NCBI GenBank assembly: GCA_015179025.1
Contig: WHUX01000012.1
Location: 1 to 64,000, forward strand
Length of the DNA stretch: 64,000 nucleotides
From: Terfezia claveryi
Taxonomy: Eukaryota; Ascomycota; Pezizomycetes; Pezizales; Pezizaceae
Direction of reading: 5' to 3'
This document shows, piece by piece, positions 33,532 through 45,874 of the stretch (position 1 is the first letter of the stretch; each line of letters opens with the position of its first letter). The position numbers and the translations under genes are program-made. The notes under the pieces are model-generated. The model was not told the DNA's origin, ran no database searches, and saw only the letters and a list, made by a program, of their open reading frames with translations.

Positions 33532-36478
33532 AGATCAAGTTTGGTTTGCATGGCAAATCCGAACACATGTTGGAGGACAAAAAACACCTATGCGCTAGGT
33601 TTATTAGCAACTCTACGAAACAAGGACAGGCGTGGACCATGACAACGTTTTCTGCTAGCAGGTCTCAGTTCTGTCTATTGAACGGCCCTGCCTGATCAGC
33701 CTCGATATAGAGATATATTATGTGTACCAGATCTGCTGCCGACCAGACTGGTACTGCCTGGGTCCACTGCAGCTTGAAAGTCAAGTTTCTACCCACAGCC
33801 TCAAGCTCCATTTTTTTCCCGCTAACTTTTGGCCTATTTCTGCTTAGTAATTTTAACCATAACAATAACAAGAAAAGTTTGTGAAATCCCTCTAATAATT
33901 AAGTGCAAAATATACTCAGTCTAATCTTTTCCACATGCTTAACATGAAGAGAATATCTTTTAATTCTATCATATTCGATCAGGGTAGCGAACCATCTTGA
34001 TAGTTTACTAGATTATTTCACGAGGTTGAGCAATTCTGTCCAAGTTGACGTTGACCGTTTCAAATCTTCGGGTTGCGTGGGGGAACACAACGCTGTAAAA
34101 TACCATCTACCTGTTGTATAATTCTAGGTAGAACCTGCTTCGTTTTGGTTTAAAATCAAGAACTTGGAGTAGCTTAGCAATCTGCATATAAAACAGTACC
34201 TGTTATTAAGAAAGTACCGCTTTGCACCTGACCTGGATTTTATTAGTGAGGAATAGCCTGGATTTTTCTAGTATAAAAATCAATGTAGAGAAAAGATATT
34301 ATAATTATGATTGCTCCAAATTTCACTGAATTCCACATAGCGTATCGATATTCAGCATAAGATGGTCGATATAGCATGGGCAATAAGGCCCCGTCAATAA
34401 GAACCCCTGCAGATAAGAAACTAATTTCCAAATACCCATTGGATAGGGTTGCGGATTTTTAGGGCAGCAGTAAACTCAGTATCCTCTTACTTATTCCATT
34501 CATCATCAGATATGCAGTGATGAGTTGTTAACGTCGCCAGCATGTACTTCACCATCTGAAGGGCTTGAGGTAATTTTTCCGGAATTCTCCCTTGTTCAAT
34601 GTCTGCCGTCTCCCACTAATCAACAGGAAGGGTATATGATGTGGATAGGGCGGTCAAAATAACTTCTTAGGGTGTTTTTTGAGTGTCGCAGAATCTTTTG
34701 TTCGATTGAGATTTACCAAATTGAGGAATTATATTAATTGCCCGCGGCCGGCACAGTGGGTATGCTGCCTGCGAGCGGCCCAGAACATATATACATACAA
34801 CTCGCAAGTCTGGAAATCCAAAGAATTTCCACGGTGTTGGAACTCTGCTGAAATTTCTTGTGTATTAATTAATTATGCCTTGAGCTTGCGTATGCATCGA
34901 GGAGAATTGTTAGGTGGGGTTGATAAAGGCACCTATATACAGTACCTACCTACTTATTACAGGCATAGATATTTTCATGGTCGATACATTGTGGAATCAA
35001 CTAAAAGCACTACTTGCCCGGAGACTTCGCGATAGTTGTGTTCTGTCTGTGGTGGGGGGTGGGGTACTGTACGGAGTAAGGAAAAGTATATATTTTCGAG
35101 CTCGAGCTTGAATAGGCAATGCAAGAGTAAAATTCGATGATAATATAGATAGATGGGAGCATATTGCGGATCTTCTGTGGGGATTGATATTGGGGAGGTG
35201 GGGGAAAATTATAGTGCCATGGTATAGCGTTGTAGTTAATATACAAGTAATAGACTGGGGAAGTGGTGGGGATGACTTCGGACATGTGCTGGTGGAGTCT
35301 GGGGGGAAGGGGAGGAAGGTGGGGAAGGAAGGTGGGTTGAACTATCGTTCTTCCAGACCTAGGCGTGTATGCATACGAGAATTTATTGCTTAATTTCTAG
35401 GGACATGAAATATGGATCTATTTTAACCGGAAAAGCCTCTGACAAACTAATCTGATACCGGGGAAGGAAAGTATATAGACGGTGGTGTATGTATCTGTGT
35501 TCCGATATCGGATGCTTTTTCCCCGTAATTTCAGGTTTTACCGAGTCGGCGGGGGACTACGAGGGGTAGGTAACTCTTAACATCTGTAACTGGGCAGGTT
35601 ATGCGTAGAGGTCAGTGATCAACATCTATAACCGTAGGCTGGTGAAATTCAGCTGAGACTGAGTTTTAACTACAGGAAATTGAACCTTCTCCTATTTATT
35701 GGACTATGCCAACCAAAAAGCTTTAACTAAGACTAAGTTATGCATACTTACGTTTTCCTGCTGTCTCACAATTGTCATAATTACCGACGAGGGCATGCTA
35801 AGGGCAAGGGGAGTAGCTATCCTAAGTAAGATCTAGACGTCTATGGGTTGGACTTTTTGCAATGCAAAGAATGTTCGTTAACGCTGATGTCGTAGTCGAT
35901 ATCGAGGCTACACGTGGAATTGCAAGTACTACCAGAATTTTTGCGCATGGAGGTACAACATACTACTGCTGTTTATAGATCAGCCGCTGTATACAACATC
36001 TTTCTTTTTAAAACCAGCCTCCAAGGAGGCCAAACCACTCTGCTTTGTTTTGAATAGATTTAATTTGAAGAACCATTTCTTCCTTGTGTAAAGATGCCAC
36101 CTCTGGATGTATGTGCTTTCTAAGCCTTTAGCTCTTCGTATTATCTCGGTTTAAAAATCAAGGGCCATAGTATTCCTGGCTGGTTTACCCTGAAACTCTA
36201 TCTAATTCTCTATGTGCAACAACATTAAAACCAAATTTCAAGGCTTGTAGTAAACTGCAATAGTTTCCCTGCATCAACTCTAAATTCACTTCTCTGTTTA
36301 CATTAAATGTAGCTAGCGATCTATGGGGCTAATTGATATTGATTACTTAGAAGACAATCTTTTGCTTGCCGTTTAAGTGATAGGAATACTCTTTAGTCTC
36401 GTGCCAGAGTATGGTATTTTGCCCAAGTGTTAAACGCCGTTCAGATACATACCCTGTTCAATTGACATTCTAGGCTTA

Positions 36479-36680
36479 CCGCATCCACTGGTGAATAACG
36501 ATTCTTGTCAGTAGTCTGGTTGTTTAAAGACATAGGTAGCATTAGTACACTTTCTCAATAAACTGGGGACCGTTATACCTCAGTGAGCGTGTTACCATTG
36601 CGCTTGGATATCACAATTACTGTATAAGCTCGACCCTTGTCTTTAAACTGACAAGGAACGTTATTCACCAGTGGATGCGG
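36479..36680. mobile_element. 202 bp MITE with 22 bp terminal inverted repeats and TA duplication
   Basis: The ends read CCGCATCCACTGGTGAATAA-CG and its exact complement. TA stands on both sides (36477-36478 and 36681-36682), the target duplication of Tc1/mariner/pogo elements. Similarity continues inward (CTTGTCAGT, TTTAAAGACA) in inverted order. No coding capacity, so it is non-autonomous. Confidence 0.88.
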
Positions 36681-36985
36681 TATATTAATTTGTAAATCAA
36701 GGCATCGCCTGAAATATGTTCACTGGAGGAGGTAATGGGCAGCCTACATTCTGGCGGTGGGGAGATCTTATGAAGAGCTTCAGGTCATTCAAGCTCTTTC
36801 ATTCGTCCCCATCGCTTCAGCCCAACGACAACCCTCTATTTAGATTTGCTGTAGCTTGCCTGCTTACCAATAACCACCCTCAATTCTCCCTCTCCATATT
36901 TCTTATCCCCCCCCTTCCCTCTAACACATCTTTCGGCGTCTGCACGGTACCGGGTTCCTCCGGAAGGAATTCCTTTGCCGCTACA

Positions 36986-38230
36986 CTAGGGGAAACTCCT
37001 CTGCTGGCTTTACCGGAAAGACTTCTGGGCAGGGAAATGTATTACCCCAAAGGTGTTCCATCGCATGACATTCGTATTCATTAGTGAAGTTGCTGTGTTG
37101 CCTTGATTCAGTCTGGAGAAGTGCTGTTTGTGGAGTTGGACCGGCTGTTTGCGGGACGTGCGTTCTGGAGAACTGATGATCCTCATATTTCGTGACAAAA
37201 TCACAGTTTCTTGCGAATCCAGTCCTCTTCCATACTAAACCTCCTTCCTGGGAAGGTAACTTTGGGCATTCTCTACTGACAAGCTATTGAATGCCCCCTT
37301 CCTTCATTAATCATATTCCACATTCTGCTTCCGGCCTAATCATAGCCAGGTTGTGCTTCACCAACGGTCTTATATATCGTCTTTCTGGCATAGAATGCGA
37401 TTCCATATTTTTTTCCCCAAAATCTACCGGAATATCCAAGGGCATTTGGACAACGGAGTTGTTGCAATAGTCACCAATTTCTGGATTGAAGTGGAGGCAG
37501 AATAGGTGCTCATGGTTATGAGCATTAACATCAGGATGAAATTGTGTCCCCCAGCCATTCGTTGGCTCTAACTGATCTATGGGAAGATGGGTCCACGCTC
37601 AGGAGCCGCCACAGGCTAAGTGATGTTACAAAGTACCAGGCTCCCTCTGTGGTTAAAGATAATATGAAAGTTCCAGACCTGCCAGTCGATATTGTGACCA
37701 TCAAGAGTAAAGGACACACATTCTGGCTGGTAATGTGGATTGACCTTAAGGCCTGTTTCGATATCCATTCGGAATCGAGTCTGGGTGGTAGCCAGAAAGG
37801 AGCTTGTTAAGGGGTATTAAACTGGTGGAATGTCAATGTGAATCACCTTCCTTATTTTCGGTATCTATGGGGACAAAATCAAGCGGTTGAATATATTAAT
37901 TGGTAGGGTAATAGTACATCAACCTCTGTTGAAGCCCGGCTTTGCTCTCAAAACGCTCATCGTACCCATAATCCATGACTGCATGGGGATAGGACGCACG
38001 ATCACGAACACCTTATCCATCTCTTCCTCGGGTATACTAGACAATATAACTGTTCTATTACCATCCCATTCTTACTCACCATCTTTTCCACCTCCATTAC
38101 ATCCTCGATTGTAATAATTGGCTGTACTCTCTCGAGCAACTTCCACGTCTCAACCACTCCCTTTGTCAAATTGACTACTCCATCATAAACCCCTCTCCTT
38201 TCGTGTCTACCCACTACCTTTGCCTTCTAG
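36986..38230 (-). pseudogene. Copper amine oxidase pseudogene
   Basis: On the minus strand, collinear pieces of a copper amine oxidase appear in several frames: GVVNLTKGVVETWKLLERVQ near 38170 (N-terminal domain), GLKVNPHYQPECVSFTLDG near 37750 and WNFHIIFNHREG, then HNHEHLFCLHFNPEIGDY near 37500 with the copper-ligand H-x-H, then YGIAFYARKTIYKT near 37380, FVTKYEDHQ near 37190 and WNTFGVIHFPA near 37045. About 140 residues between REG and HNHEH, which should include the Tyr that becomes topaquinone, are missing. Frame changes and TAG/TAA stops confirm decay. Intact enzymes deaminate primary amines. Confidence 0.8.
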
Positions 38231-39150
38231 TAACTACATTTCTAGGAATTCGGTGTTCGCAGGCTCGTATAAAGTGACCGTATTGACCACGAGCTGCACA
38301 CGGAAGGTAGCAATGGAAGTTCAGCGACACAAGAGCGCTGAGTGGATGTGAAAAATTGCGGCCCTCGTATCACATTACTGCTGTTCACGACAAGAGTGTA
38401 GTATTAGTTATTGTATTTGCTTTCGAACCCAGTGATATGGGGAGGGTTTCAGAAGTGTTCGTTGCAGTTATCTGTACATGAGTCCGAAAGACTAAGTTAT
38501 ACCTATCGGTTAATCTCCCGACATTTAGAGCTCTCTTCGGAAGTCAGAACCCAACCAGGCTTTAATCTACAGATTGCTGCATTTCGGCCTCTCATGGATG
38601 ACTTAACATGTTTGTGCCCCTACCTCTGAGATTTGTTGGAGAGTGTAACCGCTAGGACAAAACGTGATCACTGGGTACCAGGTTTGCCTAGACACCGATA
38701 GTATATTGTACGCTCACAAGATTGACTTAGGATTTTGACTTTGAAGCAGGTCGCAGAATGTAGACACTGCGGTCCGAACATTTAGCCATTATATCCTAGA
38801 TTTTGTATACTACCCAATGAGGAAGTAAGACTCCAAACAGAGATTTTAGTCTAGCGCGCCAACCCTTTGAGGTAGTCTGATTAATGGAGATCATTGATAA
38901 TTTCATGCTATTACTAAAGGACTCAATAATCGACACGTACTCGACAAAATTCCATGTATCTCGTCTTCCGCTAGTCCACATAATTTTCTCCCATCCTAAT
39001 GTCAACGCTGCGCAACCAAGTTTCGCAACCCGAGGTATATGTGTGGTACCATCCCATTTCACGATCGTATTCTATCCCAACTGATATCCTTACATAACTA
39101 CAGTGGTATCCCCAACGATTGCCACTTCATGACGAGTTATCAAACCAATT
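38231..39150. other. Intergenic between two pseudogenes
   Basis: AT-rich, short frames only. It may contain more remains of either neighbouring pseudogene, but no motif is recognised. Confidence 0.5.
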
Positions 39151-40300
39151 TCACTGTGCAATCCTCTTATTGAACCATTTCTTGACCATCTCCCACTGTG
39201 GAATATCATCCAAAGATGTCCCCAGGCTCACTGATGGCTCACAGTGCACACCAATCTCTGTCTTCAGCTCAAACTCGTACTCTGCTCCCTCTGGATCGTC
39301 CTTCTTACCCTCCAAAACTATCTCTTCAAATTTTACTATATCACTATACATCATCTCCTCCGTTCCCTGCTGTAATTAATATCTGTTTACATGCCTTCCC
39401 CAACCCTACCCACCATTCTTTGGGGGTATCCTCAAAGTTTCCCCAGCGAACATCAATATCATCCCGTGGAGGAAGCCAGCTTGCTACAAATTTGTTATGA
39501 TCAGAATGCCCGATATAATCAGTATTGTAAGCAGGCTCAGTGGTGGTTTTATAGTTGAGCATGACCCAAGGAGAGAGGGCAATAATCATGAAAAGTGGCT
39601 CTGACAGCTTGACTTGCTGGGTGACATGCGGGCAGGGGTGAATGACATGCAGTAAAGTAGAGAACATGAGGTTAGAGCCTGAGGACTCTCCAATGAAAAT
39701 TATCTGACTCGGTTTCCAGCCTAGGGTGTGTGTAACATAGTTGAGCATAATGACAGCTTGGGTTAATTGCTTAGGATATGTGTTTCCTGCACCTTCCGTA
39801 GCCAAGCCTAACCCGGAGTTTCAGTATCGAGCACATATGAGGCTAATAAGAGCTGATTAAAACGTACTGTGCTGTAAAATTACCCCACTACTCCCCACCC
39901 CAGCCTTCTTCGCCTCATCTTTCAGAGCGTGCATGTATTTAACCATTAAATTCAAAGGAAAAACACCAATTAAGGAAAGTGTACCTACGCAGCAGCAGCA
40001 AGCCCAGCACTTGCGACAACATGAAACCTCTGCTGAGTCTGTACAGTGGTTGTAGGCGGTTTTGCCCCGAGCATTCGTTTGACCGAGGCAGCCGACACCC
40101 TCATCACCACTGGCCCAACAATCAGTTCATGTCTTACCAACCTAAATACCACCGCACAGCGAGTACCAGATACACCTACTGCTTAACATTGCCCTCGCCA
40201 TAAAAACTATCGGCACAAGCGAACCTGCTGTTCCAGGAGGTGGCATTGGCGTCACTCCAGCTGGGGGTGGGCACTGCGTCACAATCGCTGCTGCCATTAT
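39151..40300 (-). pseudogene. Alpha/beta-hydrolase (steryl acetyl hydrolase/esterase-like) pseudogene
   Basis: The minus strand encodes the middle and end of a hydrolase: YMHALKDEAKKAG near 39930, an intron at about 39807-39866 (GTACGT to GTTAG) that joins ILQHS to LATEGAGNTYPKQL, the nucleophile elbow IFIGESSGSNL near 39690, LSEPLFMIIALSPWVM, and the C-terminal WFNKRIAQ. The frame breaks near 39350 (GNGGDD then YSDIVKFEEIV in another frame). Upstream of 40000 the N-terminal part has stops. The intact family consists of secreted or ER lipid-ester hydrolases; this copy is unlikely to work. Confidence 0.75.
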
Positions 40301-43300
40301 AATCTAGTTGGTTATTTGCTCTTTATTCAGTTGGTCCGTTCAAGTGTGGTCTTTACAGCAGGAGACCATTATATAGATATTCCCCAACGTAGCCTGGGTA
40401 TAAAAACGGCTGTACAGAATAAGCTAAACTGCATGGTAGCTCACAAAAACTTATAGCCGGCTCTTAAGTCGTTATACAGTGCCACAGCCGTAAATGGTGC
40501 AAGACTAGCCGTGAAGGTTACATACGAGAAAATACAAATCCCCAATTGGATAAAAATATAGGCAGATTACAAAACCTTCAGCTCTACTATTGACCATTCA
40601 CAGGGGGACCATGGCAGTCGTGCAGCTTGTTCTCGAATTGCTGCATTTAGAAACTAATCCAGTTCTTGCAGCTTGTACGCGAATTGTTGTGGCATTAAGA
40701 TCTTGTATTTAGCCGGTTACATATCGGCATTGACATTTCGTTTACGAGGTTGGAAGTGCAATGGAAGACAGGGTAAGCATCTCAGTGCATCTATCCAATT
40801 TTGCTATTCTCAAACACGACAGCTTAGTACCATATTTCTGCAAAACACACTATTAGTGTATGTATGCATATATAACGTGGGCATTCCTGTGTCTGATAAA
40901 GCCACCAACCTACACTGGGTACGAGGATATCATAGAACAGAACTTACTTGACATCAACATCAGTTCCGGAAGTCTAGTCACGAGACTACGGAAGTCTCTT
41001 TAGCCATGTAGTCTATGGGTTTTGGAGACGACTTCATATTGTATTGATATCACTTGAAAGTACAAATTAATAATTGAAAATCATTTCAGCACATACAAAA
41101 TTTGTAAGCAAGTTCCCTTTAATTGGGAACGATTAGGAAAAACTTCATCCGAGCGCAATGATATCATTCGATCTGGTTTGCAGTCCTATAAATGTTAGCA
41201 GATGTGCAATCATAAGTAGCCATCTAGTACCTACTTTAGGAGTACTCGCATTAATTAAACATAGATCCTACTTTTTCTTCTCCGTTAGTGGTGGAAGGTT
41301 TGGGGCTGGCTTGGACGGTTGTGCCGAGGAGGGAAGAGGTGGCTGTGGAGCCGCGCGAGGTAGCTGGAGGATCACATCCGACTGCGTAGGAGACTCTGTT
41401 CTTGGTGGGGGATGAATATCAAAGTATAGTACCATTTTTCCGGAGGTGTCGAAGTATTCCTCGACGTAAGTCGTCGTGGCCGAAGAACTCCAATACTCTG
41501 GCAATAGAGGATTTCAGGGTAATTCACTATCTCGAACTGCAGATACTGCTATGGTTGGACCTTAGGTCGTGGGTCTGAGAAGTTGTGCCTTTATAAGAAA
41601 GTTTTAAAGCGCCTTACCCGATATATATTGACTTTCAAGGCTATAGCTTTCGGAGTCATGCACACTGCGTCTTTGACGGGATATTGCAGCGTACCAAAAG
41701 CTTATTGAACGAAGTTTGTTCCGGCTCACAGGATAGCCCCATCATGGCTTCCAGTTTATAAATGTCCAATATCTAATTTCCTGCCCTATCATGGTTGCTA
41801 GACTAGAAGAATGATTGGTCTATTGGAAGATAGATTTTTAGTTTTTTCTTCGCTCAACCTTCTTTGAACAGGATCGTCCTCGAAGTCAAACGGTGCCGGT
41901 CTCACATAGACAAATCAATCACGAAAAATTGCATGTACATGGTATTGGCATATAATAGTTTGCCGTAACGCACCACGGCTTAGTAGATGCCAGGCCATAA
42001 AAGGTGAACATACTATGAAGCCATGAAGTACCTATAGCAACACGATTATGATGGGAGGAATGACAACACTTGTCGAGTGCTTAAATATATATATGCAGAG
42101 GATCGACATTTGGAGTAATATCAATTAAAAGAATATTTCGGGACTACTAATCATATACCTCTATGCATATCAAGAGATCGATAGATCTATCTTGTTCCAG
42201 ATGCAGTAGTCCATGGGTCTTGGCATCCCTTATTGGAAATTGATTTTTTTCTTTTTTATAGTCTATACCTAAGGTCATGATTGAGTGGAAAATTAATTAC
42301 ACTCAATATAGTTTAGATTGCTTTTACAAATACAGGTAATAAATCACGCTTCATAGAGTATAGGCCACATAATCTCAGACTGGACCGCCGTAAACGCTTG
42401 TCTACCTACTTACATATTTTGGTTTGTCTGGTTATCAACATGATGTGAACTTCATATACATGACCTCAATATTTACATCACTTTAAAATAAAGGTATTGA
42501 ATCTTGATTCAGAGCATAGGAAATCTTTACATTAATTTATGGTGAGATAAGAGGTTCCAACTGAGGTTGCTAATTGGAACAACTTGCTGCTTTAAGGTAT
42601 ATCATAACCCAATCCAACAGCCCCATAACTGCCATGCCATAGCTACCAGCTGTAGTACCTATTGTATAGCTAGTCCGGCCCAGCAAGAAAACCAAGTCTC
42701 TTACAAGAACCAAAATCATGACCATCTGACCTCCAAAGTGCGTGTTATGCAGTTGTAACTGACCCTCATTTTATTGCAGCTACAAATTTGAGTTGATTGC
42801 GGGGGCGGCGTCCTTGCTCGAGGCTGATTAACAAGGCGTAGGATTATATTTCACTGCCTGAGAGATACTATCCTTGGAAGGACAGTGAAGAGGCTTCTGA
42901 AGTATTGAACTGTTGTCGTTTCGGCTCATTGGATGGCTTGAACCCTCCATGCGTGCGCTTTTAAGCTGTTCCCGGAAATTCCCAGATCTAAACATACCAG
43001 CATGCCTACGAGACACAGAGTAGGAACTATGTTAGCTGGAGACCGTTCCTATCAGTCTCGGAACGGTACTACACCTTCTTGAGAGATGATCCTGAAGGCT
43101 TTCAAAACTCAATCATAAATTGCCTTCCCCACATAGACAAACTCTAATATTATGTGCACCTAGTATTGACGTTGGCACAACAGTCTCATATATTAGTAGG
43201 CACGTATATTAAGCCTCAAGAGCTGTATACTCGCAACTTACTCTAGTATTATATATGTTTATGAAGAAGTACTAAGTAAGTACATTATAAGTTCTCATGT

Positions 43301-44014
43301 CCTCCATATATGATGGGAGAGATGACCATATCATCGTGTTTGGACCCACATACCGCTGCCCAGGTTACAGAACGTTTAGCTTGCTGCCGCTGCGGGGCAA
43401 CTTATAAATAGATTTATATTTAATAGAGACCTGCATCAATTCCATGTCCGAGTTGCTGAACATGTATAGTTCTATGATCTGCTCCATTAGTCTCCGCAGC
43501 CCACCGTTTTTAGCCCCGATTGTCAACATTCACCACAATCCCAGATCATCAAATGCTCCAAAACAAAAGCATGTTCTATTGAAGCCTTCCAGTAACTACA
43601 ACTTCAGCTCTTGTATCCCGTAGGTGCCTTGGGCCAAGGTACAAAATTGGCCAAAATGGCATGAGTACAAGGCGTCTCCATACTAAATACAAAAAGCTAT
43701 ATAACCTCCTTAGATTTATATTAGCCGACTTAATTTTCCTCATGATGTAGGACTCAGCTTGTAAATGATAACTCCTCGCTCTGAGAACGCCTACATGTTA
43801 CCTATCCGCTAATTTTGATGTGAAATCACTGGGGCGTGGACACGTATGTTACCGGCTATCGAGGCTATTCAGCAGCACAATGAACACTTGGTATTGACAT
43901 TTAATGATGTAACTTCCAGTACCGGTATTGGACTTAGTGTTATGGTGATCTGCAAGGCCTTGGCAGAGATCACAATAACTGGTTCATGTATTGCAAATAA
44001 ACACAACAGTTAGA
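40301..44014. other. Gene-poor AT-rich stretch
   Basis: No gene is recognised. A minus-strand frame ending at 41268 (Pro/Ser-rich tail, 78 codons from a TTG) and one at 42828-43016 look slightly coding-like but match nothing I know. Numerous AT-rich microsatellite-like tracts occur (42090, 43260). Confidence 0.5.
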
Positions 44015-44111
44015 GGATGGATGGCCGAGTGGTTAAGGCGCTGTGTTCAGGTTGCATGGGCATCGTGCATCGCAGTGGGAAACCGCGTGGGTTCGAATCC
44101 CACTCCATTCA
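44015..44111 (+). tRNA. tRNA-Leu (anticodon CAG) with a short intron
   Basis: The acceptor GGATGGA (44015-44021) pairs with TCCATTC (44104-44110), discriminator A. The D arm GCC-GAGTGGTTAAG-GC and T arm GTGGG-TTCGAAT-CCCAC are canonical. The anticodon stem CTGTG/CGCAG encloses TTCAGG with CAG at 44048-44050; about 18 nt after position 37 form the intron. The long variable arm (TGGGAAACC) marks a class II tRNA. TTTTT at 44118-44122 is a Pol III terminator. Confidence 0.93.
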
Positions 44112-44117
44112 AGAATC

Positions 44118-44122
44118 TTTTT
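44118..44122 (+). terminator. Pol III terminator of tRNA-Leu
   Basis: Run of five T seven bases after the tRNA 3' end. Confidence 0.8.
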
Positions 44123-45874
44123 GACCCTGTTGTTTGACTGCCCCATCTCTTAAACTTATGAAGACCCTACTTGGTAGTTTTGTATGTCAACATTACGAGG
44201 GTCTGGGCGCGAGACCACTAGTCACCAACTTGTTCGTCTCGCTTTCTTGTTAGTTAGGATTCCATACCATTCCTCCGTTGAGGTCAGATTCAGGGTAAAA
44301 CCGTAGCGGGACCATCTCGTAAATCGTTACAACACATCTAGCTACTTCTCAGGGTAACACAAACTACCACATGGAACACCATTATATTTATTTGTATTCG
44401 ACTATCTATATCTCAAGGTAATACACTGTGTATTTGAAGTTCCCCTGCATGTATACATAATGTACATCCCAATCTAGACGCCGATGCACAATTTAGCTTT
44501 GCGAAGGTGGGGAAGTTGGATGTGCTGCCGAGTTGCGCCTGCAGGTACCAATGCTACGATGTATGTTGCCACTGGCCGTGCCAGAGCGTCTATGACAGCT
44601 ATTGAAAGCTATCGGAAGGCTTGTGAGCCTTGATAGCTTCGCATCGTTGACCCCCCTCCCTCTCCCCAACTAAAGCAAATATCAACAGCCATGACGCTGC
44701 TGGCCTTGTTGGGACGTTGCAGGTGTGGCTACTCAGATATTTTGTAGGTTTGGTGTTACGGCGGGATAAAGGAAGTTTGAGGTTAGTATGATATTGATAG
44801 GGGTTTATATGATGTTTTCCTTTTTTTTGTGTTAGGTCATAAGCACCTTGGTTAGTCTTGAGCTTGTATTTTATTGGAGTCCATTGTCTGGTTGGGTGAT
44901 CATAGCTGCCAACCAGACTAGATCATAGCTTGCAACTCAAACAGCTTGTGAAACAAGCGGACACTTGTGCGCCTAAAATACCTGCACCTCATCTACATAC
45001 CTTACTCATATCGAAGCTCCTTGTACGATCCTCATGGCATAGTGACCACGCGATCACAGACTCAACTCCAACGCCGACGAATGCCTATAAAGCCCTTCAT
45101 GCTCTATTCCAAAGGTGACATTTGGAAGGTCCCGTGGAGCATACAGGCAGGAGCCCTGGTAGTCACAAAGAAACGGCGAACAACAGCCGTAACTCTATTA
45201 GTGGAGCCCGGCGAAATAATTGAATGGCAACCCACCCCCAAGAAGAAAACGATAGTCCACGCCAGCTAGAAGATGTGAGTGCATGTGAATTCGGTTGTTC
45301 CGATGCCCGCATATGCAATACGGCCATCGTGCAATGCCGTGCAATGCCGTGTAATGCAGTTTGCCGTTCGTACTGTCGGGATCAAAATCACTAGGTAAAG
45401 GGTATATACCGGTTTACATTCAAGCATCCTCCATCCTAAAGTATTTTACAGTGGGAAGTGGATTTAATGAGTAGTCTGGCTTAATGGGTATCTCTAAAAT
45501 AATCCAGACTATAAATAGTGGTCAATAAATTTCCAAAGCTAGAAATCTAATCCCGCTCCCAGGCCTAGGCCTCACTCAATTAAAAGCATAATAAACCGCG
45601 AGTCCAAATCAGAAACGATACGTGTTACGAAATGAGCCGGACAGAAGTGAAACTTGAAAGGGCATTTTAGGAGCTAAGCAGTGAATGAAAACAACAAGTA
45701 ATAAAGAAATTTGCGACAGGGAAAATTCAGAGAAAACAGACAGCTGAAGAAAAGCTAGGTATACTTCCACTCCGGCTGGTTGCACCCCCAGCTGAGGACA
45801 AACTGTAACAACTCTTACACATTGCGAACAAATGCAGTAACTCCCCTTTCGCTCTAAGGAAAGTGGCATGAGCC
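44123..45874. other. Intergenic, no gene seen
   Basis: Contains inverted pairs of the AGTCTGGTT motif at 44886-44918 and 45473-45510. A 100-codon frame at 44967-45269 has no recognisable domain. Confidence 0.55.

Larger units (their letters stand above)
32720..36985. other. Gene-poor AT-rich stretch with small repeats
   Basis: No intact gene is seen. A minus-strand coding-like patch near 34240-34600 (a hydrophobic segment, then ISDDEWNK, with stops between) may be a relic of an unidentified gene. ATGCCACCTCTGGAT followed by GTATGTG near 36093 looks like a start with an early intron, but nothing recognisable follows. The hairpin at 33471-33531 and the MITE at 36479-36680 are listed separately. 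Confidence 0.5.

Noticed and set aside
44967..45269. 100-codon frame with a Lys/Arg-rich end
   Set aside because: No conserved motif, and it overlaps repeat-like sequence.
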